Of a stretch of DNA of 64,000 bases, positions 1-11,426 are shown piece after piece. The stretch is taken from the NCBI GenBank assembly GCA_027922465.2, contig BQMF02000262.1, positions 186,001 through 250,000 of the forward strand. Reading direction: 5' to 3'. The notes under the pieces were generated by a model. The model saw only the letters and a list, made by a program, of their open reading frames with translations, ran no database searches and was not told the DNA's origin. The stretch comes from Turritopsis dohrnii (taxonomy: Eukaryota; Cnidaria; Hydrozoa; Anthoathecata; Oceaniidae). Numbering within the stretch: the first letter of the stretch is position 1; every line of letters starts with the position of its first letter. The translations under genes and the position numbers were made by a program.

Positions 1-11
1 CAAGTACTTAC

Positions 12-141
12 AGCTTGACCGGATTTCGGACAGCAACCGAAACAATGTATTTCGCCCCATGCTCATCCTTCTTCATGCAGAAATTGTTGGAAAGATTTGT
101 CGAAGGAAGTATAGGTGAGAATATAACGTTCAACCGAGCGT
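12..141 (-). CDS. Internal exon of an unidentified gene
   Basis: Read on the minus strand, a clean acceptor (CATTACAG) at 142 and donor (GTAAGT) at 11 bracket 130 bp with one open frame. The peptide starts ARLNVIFSPILPSTNL and ends with IVSVAVRNPVKL; it holds one Cys and a charged KKDEHGAK turn. The exon enters after one base of a codon and leaves after two, so the gene continues on both sides: earlier exons at higher coordinates, later exons off the left edge. I do not recognise it firmly. The ending 'IVSVAVRNPVKL' loosely recalls the lumenal part of TMEM231 just before its second membrane helix, which is only a guess. Confidence 0.45.
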
Positions 142-1461
142 CTGTAATGGTTTTCAGGAAATGAAATTGTTGATATGATTGTCAAATTTGTTGGGTGTTT
201 TTTTATTTATATACCGTTAACGCCCTTGAATGGACGCCTCCGCCAGCTTTTAGAACTAGTACGAACATGTCGCCTGGATCAAAAATGGCGCTAATTCGAA
301 TATTTTTACTAAATGCGTTTGATAATAAAAGACCATTTGGTTGTCACGCAATGCGCAGATTCCTGGGATTTTCAAGATTTTCTTGGACCTTTTCAAGATT
401 TTCCTTTTCATACAAATTTTCGATTTCGATTGCTTCGATATGACATAAAATTTCCCTTCTAGAACTTTCCAGAAACAAACTGTTACGTAACGCTGCCTTT
501 CCGGTTTTTTTACTACATCTTTTTTGCTTGTTTGGTTGTTGGCTTTTTAGTTAGAAATTGATTAAATTGATAAAAATAGCTGAAAAAACATGGTGGGTTG
601 GCTAGGAGGCGTCCATCTACATTCCCATTGAAAAATGAACTTAAAACATTAGTTTAGGAGGATAGTATGTAAACAACGCTTTTTTAGTGGTAGGTAAGCG
701 GTTGTAAAAACATTAAATATTTACAGCTTGTTCGGATATATATAAAAAAAATATATATTACGTATTCTCCAACCAAATTCTATGCTAGCCCGACCTATGA
801 AAATATGCTACTGGATATCGTGTTTCTAATTGCAAAATTGTTTCGTTTATTTTTCGATTGCGTAGTTGAGGTAAGGCGTATTGTATTTTGTATCTTGTGA
901 CAAGAGCAGGTGAAAAGATGTTCAACAAAATTAGACATCTTTCATTCGATTAGAAGTAACAACAAACATGATATGGAGGAGTTAATTTATGTACTAAGAA
1001 CAAACAAAAACAAAAAGAACAAAAATTGAATAGGTTATATGTTCGGATTTTCACTTTCACAAGTTTTATTGCATTCTAGTGTAAGGAAACTTTCTTCGTT
1101 TTCAAAGTACCGCTTTCTGATTTAATTTATTACAAAAACTCGTATTTTTGGTTCTTTGTGATTTGGTTTATAGAAAAGCAGGTGAAAAAGTTATGCTCGA
1201 TGTAGCTTAATGCCTTTTAAATGTGTCATTGAATTTCAGTTCCTAGCTGGATAAAAACATTTCTACAGTATCGTTTATTCAGCTTGCTCATCTGCTGATA
1301 AAAATAATTATAGAATGGCTCTGGTGAACTCAGAAGTGTGAAGAAGTCTATGTTTGAGTTGTATTCAATTTTAAAAATCAGTTTTATTATGCATTTTGAT
1401 ATATATTTTTATTATGCATTTTGATTATTTTGTTTTTCGCCAGGCAAGTATAATATTGACA
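142..1461. other. Intergenic or intronic stretch, no gene seen
   Basis: AT-rich sequence upstream of the GPCR. The only structure noticed is a short inverted pair (AATGGACGCCTCC near 229, GGAGGCGTCCAT near 605), possibly the ends of a small decayed element. A pyrimidine-rich tract ending in CGCCAG at 1443 looks like a 3' splice acceptor feeding the GPCR start exon. Confidence 0.4.
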
Positions 1462-2709
1462 ATGTTTGGTTCTTTGGTGATTCAAATCATTATTTGTATA
1501 TTCGCATTCACACATCGCTCCTCGGGAGCACACACAACTCCTTCGACAGAAATTTTACTGACAACTGAAGAAACGTATATGGATACGTTTTTTATAACAA
1601 ACACGACTACGTTGAAAGATCTATGTAATATATTTTCCATCCCAGAAGCGAACTGCACATGCGCATTCCTTGGAGATTTATGTGATCAATTGCGTTGGTC
1701 AAACGCTTCATCATCCCCGCCGAGCATTTTGTGCGATCCACTCTACGATAAGATCAATGCCGCGATTACATTGTGTACGTCAAGCTTGAGTATCATCGGT
1801 AATGGTATTGTACTGATCGTCACCGTACTCAATCGCCACAAAGCAACCAGGTGTCACAAGCTGATTGGAGGTTTGGCAGCAGTTGATTTTCTATATTCAA
1901 TCATTGCAATTGTTCATGCCACGCCTCATCTATGGACATGCAAATGGATATATGGCTACACTATGTGCAAGTTACTATCAGCTGTTATTGACTGGTGTCA
2001 GCTGACAGCACTTGGTTTCATCCTCATAATAGCCGTTGAGCGATATGTCGGGATAGTTCATCCGTTTTATAGAGGCTTTTCCGATCGGAAGTTGTTGTCA
2101 ATGATTTTGACTAGCTTTACATTGGCGTTAATTTTTGTCGCACCGTCTCTGTATTACCTTGATGTCAATGAAACCGGTTCTTGTGAGGAGATTTGGCCAC
2201 ATGAAATTTCATCCTTAATATTTTCCTGGTCGTGGATGGTATTTTTCTTCCTATTGCCGATTATGATCATATTTTGTCTTTATCATATGATTCTAAAAAC
2301 ACTCAGGATGTCGGCTCAGCTACATTTGAATTCCCTTGGTAGCGATGAATTTCAAAAGAAGAAACTTCACGACAACAGGAGGGTAATGAAAATATTGGTG
2401 GCAATTTTAATTGCATTCTGCGTTCTTGTATTTCCAAATCGTTTAGTGTGGGTCATTGTCGATCATATTAGTATCGAAAAAGTAACACAAAATGAATACA
2501 GGATATTAAACCTGGTTGGTTTTATTCCGTACTCATTCCACGTGTGTATAAACCCAGTTATTTACTCGCTGGTTGACGTAACATTTCGAAGGAACGTCTT
2601 ACGGTTATTTGGTTTAAGCAAATGCGATAACACCTTGCATTCAATATGCTCAAAAATTTCTCACTCGAACACTGAAGGAAGCAGAATAGAAAATTCATTC
2701 ACAAATTAA
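1462..2709 (+). CDS. Class A (rhodopsin-like) G protein-coupled receptor, peptide-receptor type, single coding exon
   Basis: A 415-residue seven-helix receptor of the plasma membrane. The ATG at 1462 gives a good signal-type hydrophobic start (MFGSLVIQIIICIFAF); the frame is open upstream to another ATG at 1414. The acceptor-like CGCCAG at 1443 lies just before 1462, so the start exon is probably spliced, possibly to a non-coding leader. The N-terminal tail is Thr-rich and contains several Cys and NxS/T sites. Helices follow in the usual order: helix 1 (SLSIIGNGIVLIV), helix 2, the helix-3 Cys, ERY in place of DRY (AVERYVGIVHPF), helices 4-5, helix 6 with FCVLVFPNRL (the CWxP Trp is missing) and helix 7 NPVIY followed by a basic helix 8. 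The NPVIYSL and FRRN region resembles neuropeptide receptors; the ligand cannot be told from sequence. AATAAA at 3041 is a candidate poly(A) signal. Confidence 0.9.
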   Translation: MFGSLVIQIIICIFAFTHRSSGAHTTPSTEILLTTEETYMDTFFITNTTTLKDLCNIFSIPEANCTCAFLGDLCDQLRWSNASSSPPSILCDPLYDKINAAITLCTSSLSIIGNGIVLIVTVLNRHKATRCHKLIGGLAAVDFLYSIIAIVHATPHLWTCKWIYGYTMCKLLSAVIDWCQLTALGFILIIAVERYVGIVHPFYRGFSDRKLLSMILTSFTLALIFVAPSLYYLDVNETGSCEEIWPHEISSLIFSWSWMVFFFLLPIMIIFCLYHMILKTLRMSAQLHLNSLGSDEFQKKKLHDNRRVMKILVAILIAFCVLVFPNRLVWVIVDHISIEKVTQNEYRILNLVGFIPYSFHVCINPVIYSLVDVTFRRNVLRLFGLSKCDNTLHSICSKISHSNTEGSRIENSFTN

Positions 2710-3510
2710 AAACAACGAACTGACCAGTCAGTTTATTAGAAATTTTATCCCGTGAGAATGAACCATCTGCGATTTGTATAACTTTTCAAATATAGATTGT
2801 TTGGATGTCCTGAAGGATGGTGTTTCACAAACAATTATCGACTATCGATAATTTCGAAGTTAGAAGAACTACGGCACAACAAACACTTCTCACTTATTGT
2901 GTAAATTTATATATTATTGAACGTTTTTTGAATGTTTTTTGGTTTGATGATCACTTTAAGGCTTGTTCCCTAGAACCTTACGGCTGCAGAGTAACTAACC
3001 AGAACTAACTTGCAAGAGTTATGAAAAACCAAAACCGTCAATAAATACCATGGTCACACATTCCATAAATAGCTAATTGTGATATTCAACAAAAAATGTT
3101 TGGAGATGATTGACCACAAGAAATCTTATCGAAAAGAATTGTGGTGAATTTAGAACACACAGGCCATACTCTCTAGCTTTTAGTTCAGTAAAAGTCGCCA
3201 TCAGGTTATTAACAGGGCAGCCTTCTTTAGTTTAATTCGTTAGGCTTGACTAGCCATGTTTTCTTACTGTTTGTGATGATTTTGAGGTCTTTGAAGTATA
3301 ATATACAAAGCATAAGCGATGCTTAAACATCTCGAAAGTCTTAACATCAAAGATGTTTAAATGAACAACTGCTATCGCACTATATGTCACTATATTTTGC
3401 GACATACAGTGGCGATGTTTGGTGACATAGTAATGCTTGCAACAGACAATGACGGTTACGACATACACTATTAGAACGACAACTAACATTTGTATTTCTA
3501 TATATTAATA

Positions 3511-3682
3511 GCCGATTCTCCGTTTGTTTGTTTGTTTGTTTGTCTGTAAGTCACGCAAAATGGTAGATGAGTTGTGAGCGAAATTATTTCTTTTTTTGTG
3601 TGCGACGTGAGTTCGAAGCAAATACATTGCAACCCCAATCGAACGTGACTTTTTTTTGGCTGATGAACTAATAGGAATAACG
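3511..3682 (-). repeat. Dispersed repeat, copy A (GTTT microsatellite core)
   Basis: Contains (GTTT)n, a GTCTGTaagTCACGCAAAATGG block and an 'AATAGGAATAACG' end. Reverse-complemented, the same blocks appear in the same order at 11553-11740, so this is one family present twice here in opposite orientation. No coding potential; class unknown. Confidence 0.6.
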
Positions 3683-4404
3683 TTTTGTTTTTATTATTAT
3701 TGTTAGTTTTATATTCCACGTTGACTTGGCTTTGAAAACAGTACATCAACTAAATACAAAGAAACTAACTGATTAAACATTTTGGACAAAAAGCAGCAGT
3801 GGCAGAACGTGGCAGCATATGTTGGGTTTGCCACTAACTTTTGCCTGACTGGCCTGAATGTCTGAGTGAGACGGGTGAACTTTTTTTTTGATCAATCAAA
3901 ATGTTTAAAAAACGATAGGTAAAAAAAGAGTATCATATAAAAACAAAATGTTTTTTTTTTTTTTTGCTTTTCTTTTAATAAATTAATTTCTTCTTTTAAT
4001 TGTTAAGCGTTCTGATCGAACGTTTTTTTATTCTATTTATTCATTCTCTCCTCCCGTGTGATTTTTTTAAGAAGAGAAACCATTTTCCCCCTGTTTGATA
4101 GCACCCATGTTAGAGCGCGTAACTTTTTTAAAACAAAAGCTAATAAAAAGTTGAAGTTTTCTCTCTCTACGTTTTGAGTGTGTTGTTACACTGATAAAAG
4201 ATTGGTTTTACCAGAGAGGTTGTGACTTCGAATCTGCATCTGGTTGAGCACAAGTTGTACGAGCCGTTTATAAGGAAATTTGACGTTTATTGATACAGTG
4301 ACACAGAGCAGGTGCACATGGGCGGCGAGCGACGCCGCCTTGGCGGCTAGTTATATACAAATCTTCTTAGAAAAAATAATGCTGTACAAGAAAATGTGAA
4401 TATA

Positions 4405-4437
4405 ATATAATATAATATATATATATATATATATATA
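4405..4437. repeat. (TA)n microsatellite
   Basis: Direct run of alternating T and A downstream of an ATAAT-rich stretch. Confidence 0.8.
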
Positions 4438-4926
4438 CATATAATAAATAGCTGATGATTTAATGGATGAATGAATATGGCAGGTGAAGGTGAAATTCGA
4501 AGTCCATTATTTTCCCCATTGAAAAATTGAATTCTGCTGTTAACTTGTTGTATGATGTATTTAATGTTTCTGCATGTGAAGGTTTATTCATAAGGCCTAC
4601 CATTCCCTCTCCTCCTGGGCATATTTGTTGATAATCTCTGCAAAGGAGTGCATTTCTAAAGATATATACACACTATTTATGCTCTTTCTCGTAGTGACTT
4701 TTTGCCTATGACGTACTGCGGAGCCTGACACAATGATAAAATTAATGAAGGAGTAACTTCCAATTGTAATTAACCATATTTATGAACAATAAGATAATGC
4801 AAAGACAACGAAGCCTTCACAACAACATGAGTCAAATCACTTGTAAATTGTGTGTAAGCTGGCTATAGTTGTGTAGCTCCCAAACCAAGGTGCAAAGCAA
4901 ATGAATATTTGTTTGGATGACGTCAG

Positions 4927-7267
4927 CTACCATATATGATCAGGTAATGGAAGTGTCTCATCTGCATCTCCATTTTCAACATCGACGTCAACATTGCGAT
5001 TAAAAACATGCTTCACCAGCAGTCCAGCTAATGCAGTACCAAGAATGACCCCTGCGACGCTACAACCAATTATGACTGCTTTAGCAGAACTACGACTTGG
5101 AGTCAATAATTGCTTGGGAATTTTGTTCTAAAAGAAATTAAGTTTTTTTAGAATTTAAGTTTTTCGGCAACCCTTCATTTTCCAGGACCGTATATGGTTT
5201 CAATTGATGCCTTCATTTTCTTCTTTTGTTTTATGTATTGAACAGAACTGTACAGAACAAAACTACTGGAAAGGCACCAAAGAAGCGAGAGAACACAAAA
5301 TGTAAATAAATAAATGTAAATGAATGCTTTTAGAACATAAAAAAAACATGAATATATTTTCAACAATCATAGAGAATGGCTTAAAATACCTGACGGTGTC
5401 TTATAATGCTTTGTACTTCTAATTCGGAATCATCTTTACTCGCGTTTTTACACAGTGTGCCATGCTTGCCACAAACTCCTGAAATCGAACAATATCTATG
5501 AAGAACACCTGTTTATCAAGTGTAAAACTCCCATAACAATTGCATGGATTATCACTGTAATGACATCACTATTAAATATAATCCAAGTATTACAATGTCT
5601 ATGAACGTCCTTTAGGTTTTGCTTCGGAGGTTGCAGTTGTAGAGATGATGAAATACAAAAGAAGTGATTGTATGGGGCAGGGAGTACAAAGTGGACCAGG
5701 TGTATCAGCATACCACAGATACATATGCAAATCTTGTGATTTATGACGTACCTGCAGTGTAATAACAAAAATACATGACAGTGTCCCAGGCATCTAATTC
5801 CGGACCATACGGAACGTATCTACTGTGTGAATTTCGATTGCCACGATCTTCGTCATCCCAGTGGATATACTCCGAGACCACTTCGGTACCAGACACATTT
5901 TGACATTTTTTTGAGTTGTATGCCATTAGATAGAAAGGCATATTCAAGGGTAAATTAATCGGTGTGGAGGCACTTCCCTTATCATTGCAACAGAAATACA
6001 TCAAAGTATCTGATTCATACACTCCTTCTGGTGTGTGTCCATATACTTTGTTTCCACCATCTAATTCCTCTTCGTTTTCGTCATCCCAAAATATCCATCC
6101 TAAGTAAAATTCGTAAAAACTTGCACATCATTATAGAAAGTCGTCCAGAAAGCACCTATCTTTCGTTTTCGAGAGAAGCCATTCTAGATACACTCATCAA
6201 AATCATGAGCTAAGTCTTACTTATCAATCATCTTTACTGCGTTTTACCCTTAGAAATGAAAGGATTCTGGCATTGGAACTTTACTGATTTTGGATATGTG
6301 AATAGATGCAATTTCCTGTACAAAATGCAATGATAGTAACGATTGGTCAAACGAAATAATTGTTAAATTACTGTAACCATTCAATTCTTAAATTCAATCC
6401 TCTAATTCCTTTTTTACTTTAACCATTATTATAAGGAATATGTTAGTTATAAAGGCTTCACTTCAAGATTGTAATTCAACGATTTCATACCTTCATTTAA
6501 ACCTTCAGGACACTCATTGCCAAATTTGTAAATGCAATATTGTCCATCTGGCCATTTGATGTCTACTTCTTCAAATAAGCTTTCGTCTTTCATACAAAAT
6601 TCTTGCCGAATGCCGTGTTTATTAACTTTTCCCGATAAATGATACGACGTCGAATGACGGTTGTTGTTGTGGTCGTCTTCGCTGTCCTGATACCGATAGC
6701 CTTCCGACCAAAATTCTGGACAACCATCTATTGGCTTTGGAAGACCGTAGGATCCAGATGGCCAATTTACACTCGCTAAACACAGAGGCAGTTAATTAAC
6801 AGACTAATCCTTTTCAGTGATATAATCAGATGAAATCTTTTAATTGGTTAGAAATCACTCAACTCCAAATGAAATCTGTAGAAGCAAAACTTCATTTTTC
6901 TTGTTAAAGAAATCATGTGACCTGACTTTTAAATTTGATGCATTTTTGAAGAACAAACACGCCAGTCTAAATGTTCTTACAAATCAAAATGTTGTTTTAT
7001 CCATTTTGTGGTATCGAAAAGGTTTTCATATGGACTAACATAAGATACTTAAATGACACAGGGCTTGCTGAAATATTCCTCAAAACGAGACTATACTTAG
7101 TTGTATAGAGACCATTATGGCTTGAAGTAACATTGGAAACAAAAGCCAATACAAACAGCGTATAATTTTTAATGTGAAGAAAATTAATGTAAAAGCGTTA
7201 ACTTACCTCGACTGCACACTATACTCATAATGATCGTCATAAAGATGTGACAAGCATTTATATGCAT
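4927..7267 (-). CDS. Membrane-anchored ApeC (apextrin C-terminal) domain protein, five exons
   Basis: Exons in coding order are 7267-7207, 6775-6491, 6099-5752, 5478-5390 and 5127-4927. They splice in frame to 327 residues with GT-AG junctions throughout. Residues 1-21 form a signal peptide (MHINACHIFMTIIMSIVCSR). The ApeC domain follows at once: NWPSGSYGLPKP, DGCPEFW, a QDSEDDHNNN acidic stretch, a second WPDGQYCIYKFGNECPEG block, WIFWDDENEE, YESDTLMYFCC, the LPLNMPFYLMAY and HWDDEDRGNRNSH segment, and a closing DTVMYFCYY. The repeated WDDE(D/N) and Cys pattern is typical of the family, which in marine invertebrates includes secreted apextrins and microbe-binding immune lectin-like proteins. 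After a Cys-containing linker (VCGKHGTLCKNASK) comes one membrane helix (AVIIGCSVAGVILGTALAGL) and a short acidic tail, so this is a type I surface protein rather than a free secreted apextrin. A role in pathogen or cell-surface recognition is inferred from the family. Confidence 0.88.
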
Positions 7268-7957
7268 GCTTTACGTGAGCACATGGTGAATGTAGTATGT
7301 ATATGTGGAATTGTTCTGTGATGGAGATTCAACATCAATTCTTGTTGATGTGAAACATCGTCGTAAACACAGTGCAAATCCTACAGAAAAATAGGTATAT
7401 TCAGTGAAAAACCACAGTTAACTTCTCATTTTTTCTTTTGAAAATGCATTTTTGCAATTGTAATTTTACAAACTGTAGCCACTTTCAAGTTTTCACTGAT
7501 TATGTTCAATTAGAGCAAATTTAAATGTTTGTGACTTTTGCAGCGAAGGATAAAGATTTGTTCATTGTGAATGATTTTTTCTGCATGATATGATTAGCAT
7601 TAGCAACGTGATAATTTGCAAATATCTGCAAGTATCTGAGTTTCCTGCGTTGCATGTAAAAGGGGAACGACCAGAATGGTTTTGATTTGATTTGTTAATA
7701 TTAAAGTAATATTGTTGCTTTGGAGAAGTATATTTATTAGTTTTCTGATGTTTCAAGCTTTACAAGAAGAGCTGAGGAAAGCTTAGGGTTTTCAAGTTTT
7801 ACAAGAAGAGCTGAGGAAAGCTTAGGGTTTTCACTTTACAAGAAGAGCTGAGGAAAGCTTAGGGTTTTCAAGTTTTACAAGAAGAGCTGAGGAAAGCTTA
7901 GGGTTTTCACTTTACATGAAGCTTTTATTTCTAAATAGGAAAAAAAACAACTAAGGA
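7268..7957. promoter_or_regulatory. Divergent promoter region between the ApeC and synaptotagmin-like genes
   Basis: The two genes point away from each other across about 690 bp. Most of the right part is the 7759-7922 tandem repeat, ending only 35 bp before the synaptotagmin ATG. No core promoter element was identified with confidence. Confidence 0.4.
7759..7922. repeat. Tandem repeat, four full units plus a partial fifth, period alternating 39/37 bp
   Basis: The unit core TTTACAAGAAGAGCTGAGGA, continuing AAGCTTAGGGTTTTC, begins at 7759, 7798, 7835 and 7874, with a partial start at 7911. Odd copies end in CAAGT and even copies in CAC, so the repeat grew as a 76-bp dimer duplicated once. It may lie in the 5' untranslated region of the downstream gene. 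Confidence 0.9.
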
Positions 7958-10900
7958 ATGCTCAAACATTTTGGAAAAAAGAAAAAATACTTTTTGATTT
8001 TGATGATGGTGGCACTAACAGTTGCTTTGTTGGTTTATCTTCTCAAGAAGGCGATGCAAAAACGAGATGAGTATTTGAAACGACTCGAAGACGAAAAAAA
8101 TGAAAAACATGCTAAGCTCGCGATTATGGAGGAACAAGAAGAACAAAACATCAAAGATATCCATCCAAAGGAGAGTGAACTTGTAGATCTTAAAGACTAT
8201 ATCCGCTACCAAGAGTTTCTGCCAGTTCATTTGTGGACTAAACAGTTCCTTTCGTTAACCCCTGACACGGACCAAATCCATCATTTAGGTGCGGATCAGC
8301 AAGAACAGCCTATCATAGAGTTATTGCTATACTATCAGCCTTTCGTTAAACTTTTTCGTGTAAACATTGTGTCTGTTACTAATCTTTCTATTTTTCAAAC
8401 AAGCGACAGGCATTTTCTAAAAATAAAGATTTTCCTCTTTGGCTCCGGCGTAACCGAGAAAACAGAGGAGACGACACGCTTGTATGAGATACTGGAAGAT
8501 GTCTTTATTGACGAGAAGTTCTCTTTTCATATGCTGGAAAAGGATTTCGCTGAACGGAGTTTATATCTAACATTTTGGAGTGTGGACGTTTTCTATCGAG
8601 AGCTGTTGATAGGCGCTCTTTCCATCGATCTGCGTTTTTATGATTATAAATCTCGACAGACTATCAAAGAAAATGTTATACCAGTCAAAAAGGTAAGTGG
8701 CACGTTTGGGGAAATAAAAGCTTAGACAATTAACGTTGAGAAAATCGCAGCTTAGGCAATAGAACTTGAAATAAACTGTTCATAATTGATAGTCCAACAA
8801 ACTTGAGGTTATTCTTCTTTCCGATTGTTCAAGTAATAGAAAATCCTTTGTGAGGGGATTGCCAAAGAAGCTGCAGTTACTAAAATTTCGAGTTATCAAA
8901 GGTTCGAGTTATCAAGGTTTCGAGTTATTAATTGTCCGTGCTATTAAGGCTTGGAATTATCAGGATTGTATTACTAAATTTAGAATTTAGGGAAGTTACA
9001 TCATTTTTGAATATTTCTCGAATGTTTTTAGGATTTGAATGTCTACGGGCATTTGCTGGTGTCGTTGTGTCACCTGCCGCAAGTTGAGAGGTTAGTTTGT
9101 GTAGTGATGAGCGGCAAAAGCTGTCTGGATGATATCAAAAGTGAATCAATTATTGACAAAGGACTCAGTAAGCCATCTACTTTTCTTGTCTCAGAGTGAA
9201 CTGTTGTTTACTTTTAAAGAATTGTTGTTGTTTACATTAAAATGTTTATGTACAATTCATTGGCTATGGTCACGATAAAGTAGCCTTGAATCATCCTTCT
9301 AGTCCAGCCTTGGTGCATTTCATTTTATATGCTCTAATCCAGTTCTAAGATCTTTTTACTACTTCAATAGGCCTTTCTCGAATTTCTGTTTAAACGATGC
9401 ATTGTGGCCGAGTTGTCGTGTCTAAGGGGCTGATTATATGAGGCGGGTTGACCCGGTGCTGGCTCGTTTAAAGGGAAATCTATTTTTAAACACAACCCGG
9501 CTGTTGCAGAAAATAGTTCTACAAGGACGATTTCGATTATATGAGGCGGGTTGAAAACGGGTTGGCTCACTTGCCGAGCCAGCTCGTTTTCTCAACCCGG
9601 GCCAGCTCACTTTAGGCGAGCTGACTCGGTCATATAATGGCTCATCCCGGGACAGAAACGGGTTGGCGCATGCGAAGTAACTTGAAATAATCAATCAATA
9701 ATGGTAGACGAGCTGAATACGCAGTAAATGACAACACATACACTAGCTGGAAGAGCAGCAGTCCTTTCTGTTGAAGAAAAAAGAACATGAGCGAAAATAA
9801 ATTCAAATGGACATCGTCATCGTCATTGAGCCTGTATCTTTTAAAAAATACAATACTGCCGCAACCTTTTTTTTCTACTGACAATCAATGCCCTGTGATT
9901 TGGAGAGAAAGTCCAAGAAAGTCTAAAATTCTTTTTCCATAAATCTTCTATTGGTCCAACAGCCAACATCATATCCACCCACCACTTATCTGTACGACAC
10001 TTTCTAAACCAAATTTGTCTCTTTTTTCTACTTTTTCTCTGAAGCAACTTTTTTCTGAGGATGTTTTCTTTGGAAAACATAAAATTTAGAATATTTTGGA
10101 ACATTAACTTTCTGTGTAAACATAACAATATCTCTAAAACAGTGTTTATTAAAATCAACCTTCGCTGATTTCTTATGCGTTGTTCAGTTAATGAATGCGC
10201 CATCTTGATTTTTTATTTCCCGGGTTGTAAACGAGTTGGCTCGGTTTCGGCTCGTTTGAATTTTGCCATATAATAGCAAGTTGGTGCCGGGTTGTAAACG
10301 AGCAAGCACCGAGCCAACCCGCCTCATATAATTAGGCCCTAACCTCGCTTTTAATATTTAAACTATTTCTGATTATTGGAATGGGATTTGGGAATAATAG
10401 AGACTATTACTAAGTTATAAAGTAATGAAATTAGTGGAACAATGAATCACATGAAAACGAGGATAGATATGAAATTCAGTCACAGTTTAGAGTTTAAACT
10501 GAAATTCGGGAAAGGTCTATTACTTTCTTCTGCCAAGTATTTTGCAGTATTTTGATGACACAATTCTAGCTATAATTTATTTCGACTTTCACCCCCAGCC
10601 TTCATAACAAAAACATATGAAAGGCTCTGGGTGTGAGGTTGGATTACCTGATAAAAGTTGAAAGAATATCTAGTAGAAACACTTGAAACTTCCTTAAAAA
10701 TTCAAAGAATTTTGTGACAAGTCAATAATATATCATGCTACAGGTTATTGATTCTAGGCACAAAATGCAACAATAGTATAAATTCTAATACAATACTGTT
10801 CCATATACCTTTTTTTACTAAGCATCTGTCACTATGATTTACCAAGCGCTCTAATTTTGATTCAGATTTCATATTATCTAATCACATTATTTCAAATTGA

Positions 10901-11426
10901 AATTTTGCTCAAGTGACCATCAAATCTTCAAAGGCCTGGTACTGATTAAGAGGGGGGAAAGGTAGCTAAAACCAGGGGAAGCGAAAGAGATGTTTCAACT
11001 GTTCATGTTATCTTAGCTGTGTTTACCAAGCCCAAGTTCATAATACTATATGCTTCTGAACTCTAATTTCTTGATATTAACATTTATTTGTACATATTTA
11101 CTTTTTGCTGTTTACCTTCAGATCCATTTGTTAAAGTCATTTTGCTCAACGACGGAAAATTGATGAAAAAATGTCGTACGAACACATGTCGAGAAACGGA
11201 CAATCCATTATTTAACGAAATGGTTGAGTTTTACGTCCCTCAACATCAGCTTCAGTCCATTGACATTCTCTTCGTGGTCATGCATCACGATCTAAATGAA
11301 TCGAATCGAATCATTGGAAAGCTTTTGATTGGCTGTCATTCATGTAATGATGCTTTGCAGCATTGGAATGACGTCATAAATAATTCGAATGTATCTGTAG
11401 CGAAATGGCATCCTCTGAGGAGATGA
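7958..11426 (+). CDS. Synaptotagmin-like protein: N-terminal membrane anchor, degenerate C2A, C2B
   Basis: Three exons (7958-8692, 9032-9167, 11122-11426) give 391 residues. After a short basic N-terminus (KHFGKKKK), residues about 11-30 form a membrane helix (FLILMMVALTVALLVYLL), followed by a Lys/Glu-rich linker with coiled-coil character. Residues about 110-240 read as a divergent C2A sandwich. Exons 2 and 3 encode a clear C2B: HLLVSLCHLPQVERL, VCVVMSGKSCL, PFVKVILLNDGKLMKK, NPLFNEMVEFYVP, NRIIGKLLIG and the terminal WHPLRR. C2B normally binds acidic lipids or SNAREs on vesicle and plasma membranes. The DPYVKV aspartate reads Asn across the exon 2/3 junction, and C2A lacks an obvious Asp set, so Ca2+ binding is doubtful, as in SYT4/12/13-type members. 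Intron 2 (9168-11121) contains the Harbinger element. Orthology within the SYT family is not assigned. Confidence 0.82.
9426..10339 (-). mobile_element. PIF/Harbinger-type DNA transposon, degenerate
   Basis: A 914-bp element with 25-bp terminal inverted repeats, 23 of 25 matching (left GGGGCTGATTATATGAGG, right reversed GGGCCTAATTATATGAGG). It is flanked by the 3-bp duplication TAA (9423-9425 and 10340-10342), the hallmark target of PIF/Harbinger. The minus strand carries a 120-residue ORF (10203-9841). Its blocks VGPIEDLWKKNFRLS and WWVDMM resemble the N-terminal part of Harbinger transposases; the rest is lost or shifted. Further copies of the end motif (TTATATGAGGCGGGTTG at about 9538) and several CGGGTTG/CAACCCG palindromes sit inside, so the subterminal region is itself repeated. 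Confidence 0.85.

Larger units (their letters stand above)
2710..4926. other. Intergenic region with repeat copy and (TA)n
   Basis: Between the convergent GPCR and ApeC genes. It holds an AATAAA at 3041 for the GPCR, one copy of a dispersed repeat with a (GTTT)n core (3511-3682), long T runs near 3950, and a dinucleotide (TA)n tract at about 4405-4437. No coding exon was recognised. Confidence 0.5.

Noticed and set aside
4195..4265. Possible tRNA-like stretch (TTCGAAT in a GC-richer patch)
   Set aside because: No matching acceptor or anticodon stems could be drawn around it.
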